Source: Haloterrigena salina JCM 13891 (GTDB taxonomy: Archaea; Halobacteriota; Halobacteria; Halobacteriales; Natrialbaceae). Taken from it: 64,000 bases of DNA. Positions 55,886 to 64,000 of this stretch are shown piece by piece. Where the stretch lies: contig NZ_AOIS01000019.1 of NCBI RefSeq assembly GCF_000337495.1, forward strand, positions 1 through 64,000, in the 5' to 3' direction. Each line of letters begins with the position of its first letter. Position 1 is the first letter of the stretch. Made by a program: the position numbers and the translations under genes. The notes under the pieces are model-generated. The model ran no database searches and had not been told where the DNA came from. It worked only from the letters and a program-made list of their open reading frames with translations.

Positions 55886-56575
55886 TCACGCGGACTCGCT
55901 GCGCGCCGCCTGCACGTCCAGTCCGGGGCTGTAGTAGTACACCGGCTCCGACTCCGGAATCTCGAACCCGTTCGCCCGCAGGATCGTGTTCGTCTCGACG
56001 TCCGCGGCGGCGGGGTAGAGGGTCCACGGCTCGTGGTCGACTCGCGTCTGCCGGAGCGTCCCGTCCGGCGCTTCGGTGTAGAACCGATACCGTTCGACGA
56101 GAAAGCGCGCCAGCGGGTCGTCCGGCGCCGCAATCGGCTCGCCCGTCGGTCGGTAGGTGGCCTCGTACGCGGCCGGCCGCGCGCCGGGGTGCGTGCGCCG
56201 ACTCGAGAACCGAATGCGGCCGTCCCGGGACTCGAGGGCGATCCGGGCGTAGTAGTAGGGCAGGTGGTGGAACAGCCGCGCCCCGAGGACGCTCGCGATC
56301 CCCTGCGCGTCAAGGCTGAAGAAGTAGACGGCCGGCTCGCCGTCTCGTCGCACGTACGTCCGAAGGTTGATCTCCGGCAGCCGAACGCCGAGCCGTCTCG
56401 GACAGCCTTGCGGCCGGACGGCGACGTTGGTGAACGGAACCACCGAGAGCCAGCCGCGGCCGTCGTGTTCGTCGACTGCGAGACCCCTCGGGAGATGGGA
56501 CTCGAGCAGCGCCGGCTCGACCGGCCAGTTCTCGAAAAGGAGGTGCCGCCAGCCCATCTGCAGCGGAACGACCAT
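55886..56575 (-). CDS. YqjF/DUF2071-family protein
   Basis: 229 residues. MGWRHLLFENWPVEPALLES and DGRGWLSVVPF are the family start, and the middle holds a compact core (NLRTYVRRDGEPAVYFFSL). ATG 56575 begins exactly there; the longer frame upstream is not protein-like. YqjF relatives are often near oxidoreductases; no activity is known. Confidence 0.82.
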   Translation of the reverse strand: MVVPLQMGWRHLLFENWPVEPALLESHLPRGLAVDEHDGRGWLSVVPFTNVAVRPQGCPRRLGVRLPEINLRTYVRRDGEPAVYFFSLDAQGIASVLGARLFHHLPYYYARIALESRDGRIRFSSRRTHPGARPAAYEATYRPTGEPIAAPDDPLARFLVERYRFYTEAPDGTLRQTRVDHEPWTLYPAAADVETNTILRANGFEIPESEPVYYYSPGLDVQAARSESA

Positions 56576-56720
56576 ACCTCCACAACCGGTCGGCAGCCAA
56601 GTAATCGTTCCGCTGAAACGTCTCCCACGCGGACGACCAGCGCGACAGGAGACGTCTCGGCTGCGATCGTCCGGGACTCGAGGGGCACCGTTTTTCACTG
56701 CCCGTCGCTAGAGACCGGGT

Positions 56721-57683
56721 ATGAGCAGCGCACGCAAGCCCGACTGGCTCAAGATGCGGCCGCCGTCGGGTCGGGAGTTCACCGACATCCGGGAGACGCT
56801 GCGCGAGCGGAACCTCCACACGGTCTGTGAGGAGGCCAACTGTCCGAACCTGGGCGAATGCTGGTCGGGCGGCGCCGGAACGGGCGACGGGGAGGGCGGG
56901 ACGGCCACGTTCATGCTGATGGGCGACCGCTGCTCTCGAGCCTGCAACTTCTGTGACGTCGAGACGGGCGGGATGGAGTCGCTCGACCCCGACGAGCCGG
57001 AAAACGTCGCGGAGGCGGTCGCCGAAATCGGCCTCGATTACGTCGTCCTGACCTCGGTCGACCGCGACGACCTGCCTGATCAGGGCGCGGGCCACTTCGC
57101 AGAGACGATCCGCGAGATCAAGGAGCGCCATCCGGGCATCCTCGTTGAGGTCTTGATTCCCGACTTCCAGGGTGAGGAACATCTCGTCCGGAAGATCATC
57201 GACGCCGATCCGGACGTGATCGCCCACAACGTCGAGACCGTCGAGCGCCTGCAATTTCCCGTCCGTGATCGCCGGGCGGGCTACGAGCAGAGCCTGGGCG
57301 TCCTCGAGCAGGTCGATCGAGAGAGCGACATTTACACCAAGACCTCCGTCATGCTCGGGCACGGCGAGTACGACCACGAGGTCTACCAGACCCTGGCCGA
57401 CTGCCGCGAGCGCGGGGTCGACGTCGTCACGCTGGGTCAGTACCTCCGGCCGTCGATGGATCACCTCGAGGTGCAACGCTACGACCATCCCGACAAGTAC
57501 GAGACGTGGCGCCGCATCGCCGAGGAGGAACTCGGGTTCCTCTACTGCGCCAGCGGTCCGATGGTGCGCTCGTCGTACAAAGCAGGCGAACTGTTCGTCG
57601 ACGCCGTGCTTCGGGAAGGCAAGAGCGTCGAGGAGGCGCGAGCGGACGCGCGACGCGACGGGCAGACGCCGGCGACCGAGTGA
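56721..57683 (+). CDS. lipA: Lipoyl synthase
   Basis: 320-residue radical SAM enzyme that adds two sulfurs to octanoyl groups to make lipoate. The SAM cluster is Cys71-X3-Cys75-X2-Cys78 (CSRACNFC) and the auxiliary sulfur-donor cluster is CEEANCPNLGEC (Cys36, Cys41, Cys47). SSYKAGE near the end includes the Ser ligand. It stands just before the 2-oxoacid dehydrogenase genes, whose E2 needs lipoate. The two are separate transcripts judging by the 259-bp gap and promoter elements between them. Confidence 0.96.
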   Translation: MSSARKPDWLKMRPPSGREFTDIRETLRERNLHTVCEEANCPNLGECWSGGAGTGDGEGGTATFMLMGDRCSRACNFCDVETGGMESLDPDEPENVAEAVAEIGLDYVVLTSVDRDDLPDQGAGHFAETIREIKERHPGILVEVLIPDFQGEEHLVRKIIDADPDVIAHNVETVERLQFPVRDRRAGYEQSLGVLEQVDRESDIYTKTSVMLGHGEYDHEVYQTLADCRERGVDVVTLGQYLRPSMDHLEVQRYDHPDKYETWRRIAEEELGFLYCASGPMVRSSYKAGELFVDAVLREGKSVEEARADARRDGQTPATE

Positions 57684-57893
57684 TTCGGTTCTCACTGAGC
57701 ACTCGGTCTTGGACAACGCTTCTCCATTCTGATCGGTGCATCGCGGAGGTTACACTACCCGAACAGTAGTAGCGCCCGCGAACCGGTATCGCAACTCGCT
57801 GCCCGTCAGCGGCCAGATCTGTACAGGCGTGTCCAGATCTTTCCGGCGTAGCGGGCAAGAATCTCACCAATAGTAAAATATTTTGGGAAACTC

Positions 57894-57901
57894 CTTTATC
57901 C
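57894..57901 (+). promoter_or_regulatory. TATA-like box of the 2-oxoacid dehydrogenase operon
   Basis: CTTTATCC at 57894-57901, 26 nt before an ATG that opens a 7-codon mini-ORF at 57923. An AT-rich run (TAGTAAAATATTTT, 57871-57884) lies just upstream and is a second candidate box. Confidence 0.5.
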
Positions 57902-57922
57902 CGAGCGATAGTTCACTAGGGT

Positions 57923-57946
57923 ATGTACAGGTGGGTTGTCCCGTGA
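57923..57946 (+). promoter_or_regulatory. Leader mini-ORF (7 codons) overlapping the pdhA start
   Basis: ATG TAC AGG TGG GTT GTC CCG encodes MYRWVVP, and its TGA overlaps the GTG start of pdhA as GTGA. AGGTGG (57929-57934), inside the mini-ORF, could be the ribosome-binding site for pdhA. With the TATA-like box at 57894 the mRNA would begin near its ATG, so leaderless translation and coupling are inferred. Confidence 0.45.
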
Positions 57947-59070
57947 GTACGATACAGCGTGACCCCCGAGAACGAGTACAGGTGCTCGACGAGGACGGTC
58001 GGGTCCTCGAGGGCGCCGACGTCCCCGATCTCTCGGCCGATGAACTCGTCGAGATGTACGAGCAGATGCGACTGGTGCGCCACTTCGACGAGCGGGCGGT
58101 GAGCCTCCAGCGGCAGGGGCGGATGGGGACCTATCCGCCGCTGTCGGGGCAGGAAGGGTCCCAGATCGGCAGCGCCCACGCGCTCGCCGAGGACGACTGG
58201 GTCTTTCCCAGCTACCGCGAACACGGCGTCGGCCTGGTGCGCGGCGTGAGCCTCGAACGAACGCTGCTCTACTGGATGGGCCACGAGCGGGGCAACTACA
58301 TCCCGGAGGACGTCAACATGTTCTCCGTCGCGGTGCCCATCGCGACACAGATTCCCCACGCGACCGGCGCGGCGTGGGCCTCGACGCTCAAGGGCGAGGA
58401 GAAAGCCTTCATGTGCTACTTCGGCGACGGCGCCACCTCGGAGGGCGACTTCCACGAGGGGCTGAACTTCGCCGGCGTCTTCGACACGCCGAACGTCTTC
58501 TTCTGTAACAACAACCAGTGGGCCATCTCGGTGCCCCGCGAGCGCCAGACGGCCAGCGCCACGCTGGCCCAGAAGGCCGAGGCCTACGGCTTCAAGGGCG
58601 TGCAGGTCGACGGGATGGATCCGCTGGCGGTCTACAAGGTCACCGAGGAGGCGGTCCAGAAGGCCAAGGATCCCGACTCGGTCGAGGACGACTCCCCCGG
58701 CGACGCGACGCGGCCGACGCTGATCGAGGCGGTCCAGTACCGCTTCGGCGCGCACACGACCGCGGACGACCCCTCGGTCTACCGGGACGAGGAGGAGGTC
58801 GAACGCTGGAAAGCGAAGGATCCGATCCCGCGACTCGAGTCGTACCTGCGAAACGAGGGAATCCTCGACGACGACCGCGTCGACGCGATCGACGAGCGCG
58901 TTCGGGAGGACGTGGCCGACGCGATCGAGACCGCGGAGTCGATCGAGCGGCCCGATCCCGAGGAGATCTTCGCCCACGTCTACGAGGGGATGCCCCGGCG
59001 CTTACAGCGGCAACTCGAGTACTTCGAATCGATTCGCGAACGCCACGGCGACGACGCGCTTCTGGAGTGA
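57943..59070 (+). CDS. pdhA: 2-oxoacid dehydrogenase E1 alpha subunit
   Basis: 375 residues from a GTG at 57943. Thiamine-diphosphate enzyme part that decarboxylates the oxoacid. The ThDP motif is [19 protein letters not shown], ending in NNNQWAIS (about 171-206). Upstream in-frame sequence has no better start, and the family's N-terminus fits here. Haloarchaeal complexes of this kind often act on branched-chain oxoacids, not pyruvate; which one here is unknown. Partners: E1 beta, E2, E3 downstream. Confidence 0.93.
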   Translation: MSTIQRDPRERVQVLDEDGRVLEGADVPDLSADELVEMYEQMRLVRHFDERAVSLQRQGRMGTYPPLSGQEGSQIGSAHALAEDDWVFPSYREHGVGLVRGVSLERTLLYWMGHERGNYIPEDVNMFSVAVPIATQIPHATGAAWASTLKGEEKAFMCYFGDGATSEGDFHEGLNFAGVFDTPNVFFCNNNQWAISVPRERQTASATLAQKAEAYGFKGVQVDGMDPLAVYKVTEEAVQKAKDPDSVEDDSPGDATRPTLIEAVQYRFGAHTTADDPSVYRDEEEVERWKAKDPIPRLESYLRNEGILDDDRVDAIDERVREDVADAIETAESIERPDPEEIFAHVYEGMPRRLQRQLEYFESIRERHGDDALLE

Positions 59071-59074
59071 TACC

Positions 59075-60103
59075 ATGGCAGCAGAGACTGAACCCAACTC
59101 GGAGTCGGCATCGGACGTATCGGAGACGGAGAACCTCACCCTCGTCCAGGCGGTTCGGGACGGGCTACAGACGGAGATGCAACGCGACGACGACGTCGTC
59201 GTCATGGGCGAGGACGTCGGGAAGAACGGCGGCGTCTTCCGCGCGACGGAGGGGCTGTACGACGAGTTCGGCGGGGATCGGGTGATCGACACCCCGCTGG
59301 CCGAGTCGGGAATCGTCGGCACGGCCATCGGGATGGCCGCCTACGGGATGCGCCCAGTGTCCGAGATCCAGTTCATGGGCTTTATCTACCCCGCGTTCGA
59401 CCAGATCGTCTCCCACGCCGCGCGCCTGCGGACGCGCTCGCGCGGACGTTTCTCTTGTCCGCTGGTCGTCCGCGCGCCCTACGGCGGCGGTATCCGGGCG
59501 CCCGAACACCACTCCGAGTCGACGGAGGCGATGTTCGTCCACCAGCCCGGATTGAAGGTCGTGGTTCCGTCGACGCCCTACGACACGAAGGGGCTACTCG
59601 CGAGCGCGATCCGGAGCCCCGATCCGGTGCTCTTCCTCGAGCCGAAACTCATCTACCGGGCGTTCCGCGAGGACGTGCCCACGGGATCCTACGAGGTGCC
59701 CCTCGGCGAGGCCGCGATCCGCCGCGAGGGCAGCGATATTTCGGTCTACACCTGGGGGGCGATGACCCGGCCGACCCTCGAGGCCGCCGAGAACCTCGCC
59801 GGGGAGGGGATCGACGCCGAGGTGGTCGACCTGCGGACGCTGTCGCCGTTGGACGAGGAGACGATCGTCGAGTCCTTTGAGAAGACGGGTCGCGCCGCCG
59901 TGGTCCACGAAGCGCCGAAGACCGGCGGGCTGGGCGCCGAGATCACCGCGACCCTGCAGGAGGAAGCACTAATGTATCAGGAGGCGCCGGTGGAGCGTAT
60001 CACGGGTTTCGATACGCCGTTCCCGCTGTACGCGCTCGAGGACTACTACCTGCCCGAACCGGCGCGCATCGAGGACGGCATTCGAGACGCTGCGGAGTTC
60101 TAA
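59075..60103 (+). CDS. pdhB: 2-oxoacid dehydrogenase E1 beta subunit
   Basis: 342 residues that pair with E1 alpha to hold ThDP. VVVMGEDVGKNGGVF is the ThDP/alpha-contact motif near the start, and the usual transketolase C domain follows (ISVYTWGAMTRPTLEAAENL, then VVHEAPKTGGLGAEI). It begins 4 nt after the E1 alpha stop. Together they feed the lipoyl arm of E2. Confidence 0.95.
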   Translation: MAAETEPNSESASDVSETENLTLVQAVRDGLQTEMQRDDDVVVMGEDVGKNGGVFRATEGLYDEFGGDRVIDTPLAESGIVGTAIGMAAYGMRPVSEIQFMGFIYPAFDQIVSHAARLRTRSRGRFSCPLVVRAPYGGGIRAPEHHSESTEAMFVHQPGLKVVVPSTPYDTKGLLASAIRSPDPVLFLEPKLIYRAFREDVPTGSYEVPLGEAAIRREGSDISVYTWGAMTRPTLEAAENLAGEGIDAEVVDLRTLSPLDEETIVESFEKTGRAAVVHEAPKTGGLGAEITATLQEEALMYQEAPVERITGFDTPFPLYALEDYYLPEPARIEDGIRDAAEF

Positions 60104-60104
60104 C

Positions 60105-61787
60105 ATGGTCAGGGAGTTCGAACTACCGGACGTCGGCGAGGGCGTTGCAGAGGGCGAACTGGTCTCGTGGCTGGTCGAGAAGGGAGACACGGTCTCGGAG
60201 GACCAGCCGGTCGCGGAGGTCGAGACCGACAAGGCGCTCGTGGAGGTCCCCGCGCCGGTAAACGGCACGGTCCGCGAACTGCACGTCGACGAGGGCGAGG
60301 TCGTCCCCGTCGGGACAGTGATCATCTCGTTCGACGTGGAAGGGGAAGAGAGCGAGGCGACGACCGACGAGGAACAGGAGCGGGCCGGCGAGCCCGAAGG
60401 CGTGGACACGCCGGATGGGACAACTGATACCAGAGCCGAGGCCGAAGGCGGTGAATCCACCGGCAGCCCCGAAGCGATCGGCGCCGATGCCGAGGAGACC
60501 GCCACGCCCCAAGACCGCGTCTTCGCGCCGCCGCGCGTGCGACGCATGGCCCGCGAGGAGGGAATCGACCTCTCGCGTCTCGAGGGCAGCGGCCCCGGCG
60601 GTCGGATCACCGCGGCCGACGTACAGGCCGCCGCGAGCGGCGGTCCCGCAGGCGGCGAAGCGCAGGCCCAGCTGCCGGCGGAGACGGCGGCCGAATCGGG
60701 AGCGACGACCGGCGACTCGAGTGGGTCCGGCGGTGCTGCAGTCGAAACGGAGGGGCGGACCGAAGCCGGATCTGGGGCCGAAGCCGGAACTGGAGCCGCG
60801 AGTACCAGCGAATCGACGACTCCGCCAACCGACCTCGAGTCAGCGGACCGCGAGAAGACGCTCGCCGCGCCCGCGACCCGGCGGATCGCTCGAGAGAAGG
60901 GTATCGATATCAACGCCGTTCCCACCGACGAGCAGCGAGAGGGCGAGGCGTTCGTCACGCCCGAAGCGGTCCGGGAGTACGCCGAGGCCCAGCAGCGGGC
61001 CCAAGAGGCCGACCGAGAGGCGGTCGAAGCGGGCGAACCGGTCGGAACGAAGGGGACCGATTTCGCCGAGGGCGAGCGCGAGCGTCGGGAGCCGTTCAGA
61101 GGCGTGCGCAAGCGGATCGCCGAGGCGATGGTCGAGTCGAAGTACAGCGCGCCCCACGTCACCCACCACGACGAGGTCGACGTCACCGAACTCGTCGAAG
61201 CGCGCGAGGAGCTCAAACCCCGCGCCGAGGAGCGGGGCATTCGGCTGACCTACATGCCGTTCATCATGAAGGCCGTCGTCGCGGCGCTACAGGAGTTCCC
61301 CGAGATGAACGCGGTCATCGACGAGGAGAGCGACGAGATCGTCTACCGCGACTACTACAACGTCGGGGTCGCCACCGCGACCGACGTCGGCCTGATGGTT
61401 CCGGTCGTCGAGAACGCCGACGAGAAGGGGCTCCTGCAACTGTCCTCGGAGATGAACGAGTTGGTGCAGAAGGCACGCGAGCGCTCGATCAGCCCCGGCG
61501 AACTGCGGGGCTCGACGTTCACGATCACCAACGTCGGCGCCATCGGGGGCGAGTACGCGACGCCGATCATCAACTACCCCGAGGCGGGGATCCTCGCGAT
61601 CGGCGCGATCAAGCGCAAACCGCGCGTGATGACCGACGAGAACGGCACCGAGTCGATCGAGCCCCGCTCCGTGCTGACCCTCTCGCTGTCGTTCGATCAC
61701 CGGCTGATCGACGGCGCGATCGCCGCGCAGTTCACCAACGCCGTCATGGAGTACCTCGAGAACCCTAGCCTACTATTGCTCGAGTGA
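60105..61787 (+). CDS. pdhC: 2-oxoacid dehydrogenase E2 (dihydrolipoamide acyltransferase)
   Basis: 560 residues. A lipoyl domain (1-80) has the attachment Lys43 in VETDKALVEV. Two regions resemble peripheral-subunit-binding domains: 139-175 (APPRVRRMAREEGIDLSRLE) and 253-290 (AAPATRRIAREKGIDINAVP). The catalytic acyltransferase follows, with HRLIDG around His532 and Asp536. The linkers are Ala/Glu/Gly-rich. Two E3/E1-binding-like domains are unusual; most E2 have one. It begins 1-2 nt after the E1 beta stop. Confidence 0.94.
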   Translation: MVREFELPDVGEGVAEGELVSWLVEKGDTVSEDQPVAEVETDKALVEVPAPVNGTVRELHVDEGEVVPVGTVIISFDVEGEESEATTDEEQERAGEPEGVDTPDGTTDTRAEAEGGESTGSPEAIGADAEETATPQDRVFAPPRVRRMAREEGIDLSRLEGSGPGGRITAADVQAAASGGPAGGEAQAQLPAETAAESGATTGDSSGSGGAAVETEGRTEAGSGAEAGTGAASTSESTTPPTDLESADREKTLAAPATRRIAREKGIDINAVPTDEQREGEAFVTPEAVREYAEAQQRAQEADREAVEAGEPVGTKGTDFAEGERERREPFRGVRKRIAEAMVESKYSAPHVTHHDEVDVTELVEAREELKPRAEERGIRLTYMPFIMKAVVAALQEFPEMNAVIDEESDEIVYRDYYNVGVATATDVGLMVPVVENADEKGLLQLSSEMNELVQKARERSISPGELRGSTFTITNVGAIGGEYATPIINYPEAGILAIGAIKRKPRVMTDENGTESIEPRSVLTLSLSFDHRLIDGAIAAQFTNAVMEYLENPSLLLLE

Positions 61788-61836
61788 GCGTAGACGGACC
61801 CACGACTCGTCACCACCGATTTACGATTCACCGATC

Positions 61837-61902
61837 ATGTACGCCGAACCACCGCACACACGAGACGCGCCGAACGCCCACACCGAGGAGGGAGTGAACT
61901 GA
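61837..61902 (+). promoter_or_regulatory. Leader mini-ORF (21 codons) overlapping the lpdA start
   Basis: ATG 61837 opens MYAEPPHTRDAPNAHTEEGV(N), whose TGA (61900-61902) overlaps the lpdA ATG (61902-61904) as TGATG. GAGGAGGGAG (61885-61894) is a strong ribosome-binding-like site inside it. No TATA box fits it, so it probably lies on the operon mRNA between E2 and E3. Confidence 0.42.
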
Positions 61903-63380
61903 TGGTCGTCGGAGACGTTACCACCGGCACTGACATCCTGATAGTCGGCGCCGGGCCCGCGGGCTACGTGGCCGCGATCCGGGCCGGACAGCTCGATCTG
62001 GACGTCACGCTCGTCGAGAAGGAGGCCTACGGCGGGACCTGTCTGAACCACGGCTGCATCCCCTCGAAGGCGCTGATCACGGCGACCGACGTCGCCCACG
62101 ACGCCCGCAACGCCGAGGCGATGGGGATCCACGCCGACCCCGCGATCGACCTCGCGGGGATGGTCGACTGGAAGGACGGCGTCGTCGACCAGCTCACCAG
62201 CGGCGTCGAGAAGCTCTGCAAGGCCAACCAGGTCAATCTGCTCGAGGGAACCGCCACCTTCACCGACGAGCACACCGCCCGCGTCTCCCACAGCGGCGAG
62301 GGGCAGGGCTCGGAGACCCTCGAGTTCGAACACGCCGTCGTCGCGACCGGCTCGCGGCCGATCGAGATCCCCGACTTCGAGTTCGGCGACGAGCCCGTGC
62401 TGAACTCCCGACAGGCGCTGGCGCTCGACTCCGTCCCCGACTCGCTGGTCGTCGTCGGCGCCGGCTACATCGGGATGGAACTGGCCAGCGTCTTCGCCAA
62501 GTTGGGCACCGACGTGACGGTTATCGAGATGCTCGACTCGATCCTTCCGGGCTACGACGACGACCTGAAACGGCCCGTCAAACAGCGGGCGAACGACCTC
62601 GGCATCGAGTTCGAGTTCGGCTACACGGCCTCCGAGTGGCACGAACGGGCCGACGGTGAGGGGATCACGGTCGCCGCAGACCCCGTCGAAGAGACCGCCG
62701 CCGACGGCGGTAGCGCCGAGGCCGTCGAGGGCGAAACCGGTGAGTCCCTCGAGCTCGACGCCGAGAAGGTTCTCGTCGCCGTCGGTCGCGAACCCGTCTC
62801 CGACACGCTCGACCTCGAGGCCGCGGGCGTCGAGACGGACGACCGCGGCTTCATCGAAACCGATTCGCGCGCACGCACGAACGTCGATCACGTCTTCGCC
62901 GTCGGCGACGTCGCCGGCGAGCCGATGCTCGCCCACAAGGGCAGCACGGAGGGACAGGTTGCTGCCGAGGTCATCGCCGGCGAACCCGCGGCGATCGACT
63001 ACCAGGCCATGCCCGCGGTCGTCTTCACCGATCCCGAAATCGCGACCGTCGGGATGACCGAATCCGAGGCCGAGGAGAACGGGTTCGATACCGTCGTCGG
63101 CCAGTTCCCGTTCCGGGCCAGCGGCCGCGCGCTGACGACCGGCGAGTCCGACGGGTTCGTCAAGGTCGTCGCCGAGGAGGAAGACGGGTACGTACTCGGC
63201 GCCAGCATCGTCGGCCCCGAGGCCTCCGAACTGATCGCCGAACTCGGGCTGGCGATCGAACTGGGCGCGACCCTCGAGGACGTCGCGTCGACGGTCCACG
63301 CCCACCCGACGCTCTCGGAGTCGGTGATGGAGGCCGCCGAGAACGCGCTCGGCCACGCAATTCATACGCTGAACCGGTAA
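61902..63380 (+). CDS. lpdA: Dihydrolipoamide dehydrogenase (E3)
   Basis: 492-residue FAD enzyme that reoxidises the lipoyl arm and reduces NAD+. The redox disulfide is Cys47-Cys52 in GGTCLNHGCIPSKAL. The NAD loop is VVGAGYIGMELASVF and the catalytic His468/Glu473 lie in HAHPTLSE at the C-terminus. It completes the complex begun at 57943. Confidence 0.96.
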   Translation: MVVGDVTTGTDILIVGAGPAGYVAAIRAGQLDLDVTLVEKEAYGGTCLNHGCIPSKALITATDVAHDARNAEAMGIHADPAIDLAGMVDWKDGVVDQLTSGVEKLCKANQVNLLEGTATFTDEHTARVSHSGEGQGSETLEFEHAVVATGSRPIEIPDFEFGDEPVLNSRQALALDSVPDSLVVVGAGYIGMELASVFAKLGTDVTVIEMLDSILPGYDDDLKRPVKQRANDLGIEFEFGYTASEWHERADGEGITVAADPVEETAADGGSAEAVEGETGESLELDAEKVLVAVGREPVSDTLDLEAAGVETDDRGFIETDSRARTNVDHVFAVGDVAGEPMLAHKGSTEGQVAAEVIAGEPAAIDYQAMPAVVFTDPEIATVGMTESEAEENGFDTVVGQFPFRASGRALTTGESDGFVKVVAEEEDGYVLGASIVGPEASELIAELGLAIELGATLEDVASTVHAHPTLSESVMEAAENALGHAIHTLNR

Positions 63381-63521
63381 GCGGAGCACCACGCACGTAG
63401 ACGCCGTTTTTCGGGCGGTGAACGTGCCGCCGATTACCGCTGATTCTCCTCGTGCGGGAAGATCTCTCTCGGGGTGGGAATTACCTCTGCACCCTTCATT
63501 AGGGGGGACCTCTCTTCGAAT

Positions 63522-64000
63522 ATGAACACAACACCCTCCTCGAACTCCGCTCTCCGACGCCGAACCGTCCTCTCGATGGCTGGTGCGGGTGCGCTCGGCG
63601 CCCTCGCTGGCTGTCTCTCGGGCCTCTCGAGCGACGACACCAAGGCGACCGAACCGGACAACGAGTCCGACGCCGACGAAGGTGGGGAACCGCTGACCGA
63701 CTACGAGTACACCGAACCGCCACAGATCGTCGACCTCGCCGAGCAGGACCACGAGTCGACGCTGCGGACCGTCTCTGCCCGCCACCAGCTCGTGAGCGAC
63801 GAGGCCAAGGGCGGGCCGGTCGAACTTCCGGAAGTGTGGGCCTGGCAGGCCGACGACCTCGCGCCCAGCGTGCCGGGACCGATCTACCGCATGCAAGAGG
63901 GCGAGACGTTCGAACTCACGTTCGAAAACGACCACGGCTACCCGCACACCGTCCACGTCCACGCGGTCGGAAAGGCCTGGAAAGACGACGGCGCGCCCGT
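63522..64000 (+). CDS. Cupredoxin / multicopper-oxidase family lipoprotein, 3' end beyond window
   Basis: About 159 residues are visible. A Tat-like signal (LRRRTVLSMAG) ends in a lipobox at LAGC. An acidic linker follows, then a cupredoxin-like domain (RMQEGETFELTFENDHGYPH, HVHAVGKAWKD) with the His pair HTVHVH expected in multicopper oxidases or nitrite reductases. The remainder and the other copper ligands are outside the window. A TATA-like TTCATTAG lies about 25 nt before the ATG at 63522. Confidence 0.75.
   Translation, partial: MNTTPSSNSALRRRTVLSMAGAGALGALAGCLSGLSSDDTKATEPDNESDADEGGEPLTDYEYTEPPQIVDLAEQDHESTLRTVSARHQLVSDEAKGGPVELPEVWAWQADDLAPSVPGPIYRMQEGETFELTFENDHGYPHTVHVHAVGKAWKDDGAP

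Noticed and set aside
61821-63962. Long minus-strand frame opposite lpdA and the multicopper oxidase
   Set aside because: Both plus-strand genes have clear active-site motifs; the antisense frame has none.

Overview
The window is haloarchaeal chromosome. The proteins are very acidic, GC is high, promoters are archaeal (TATA-like boxes about 26-28 nt before the start codon, so many mRNAs look leaderless), and the machinery is archaeal: Orc1/Cdc6, tandem EndA, RIO1, SUI1/aIF1, a Brr2/Hel308-type helicase and MC1 chromatin protein. Gene content and the very common CTCGAG string suggest a Natrialbales-type genus (Natrinema/Haloterrigena relatives); the genus is inference.

Layout. 1-5.4 kb: tryptophanyl-tRNA synthetase (cut by the window edge), a lipoprotein 5'-nucleotidase, RIO1 kinase and an NhaC antiporter. 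5.6-10.1 kb: an SBP56/methanethiol-oxidase gene between two paralogous 2Fe-2S ferredoxins, then a bacterial-type NAD+ DNA ligase. 10.1-20.6 kb: Get3/ArsA ATPase, an ABC-2 exporter, UvrC, SUI1, an acetyltransferase, a saccharopine-dehydrogenase-like enzyme and Orc1/Cdc6. 21.1-23.4 kb: a nested mobile element, in which an intact IS6-family element with an exact 8-bp target duplication sits inside a TnpB-only IS200/IS605-type element. 23.4-34.3 kb: DUF1059 protein, MutS-like ATPase, SagB-type double nitroreductase, DUF368 lipid-carrier translocase, HemL-family aminotransferase, glutamine amidotransferase, NarK transporter, MC1 and an AbrB-like protein. 34.5-45.2 kb: translation genes (pheST, a second trpS, endA) mixed with an alkyltransferase, an ornithine-cyclodeaminase-like enzyme and a divergent FtsZ/tubulin-superfamily GTPase. 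45.5-52.6 kb: zinc-finger, secreted and membrane proteins of mostly unknown role, a DJ-1 protein and a HAD hydrolase. 52.7-64 kb: Brr2-like helicase, PH-domain and DUF2071 proteins, lipoyl synthase, a complete 2-oxoacid dehydrogenase operon (E1alpha, E1beta, E2, E3) and the start of a cupredoxin/multicopper-oxidase lipoprotein.

Functional links. lipA lies directly before the 2-oxoacid dehydrogenase operon, whose E2 carries the lipoyl group. pheS-pheT are coupled by overlapping stop and start codons, as are the two ABC genes. The ferredoxins and SBP56 probably form one redox unit. The least expected signal is a set of very short ORFs (7-32 codons) in front of main genes. Four sit about 26-30 nt behind a TATA-like box (pdhA, the first ferredoxin, hemL, DUF368), and their stop codons overlap the main start (GTGA, ATGA, ATGA, and an 11-nt overlap). 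A fifth, in front of lpdA, lies inside the operon and overlaps as TGATG. They look like leaderless leader peptides that couple translation to the downstream gene. No CRISPR array, rRNA or convincing tRNA gene was seen.
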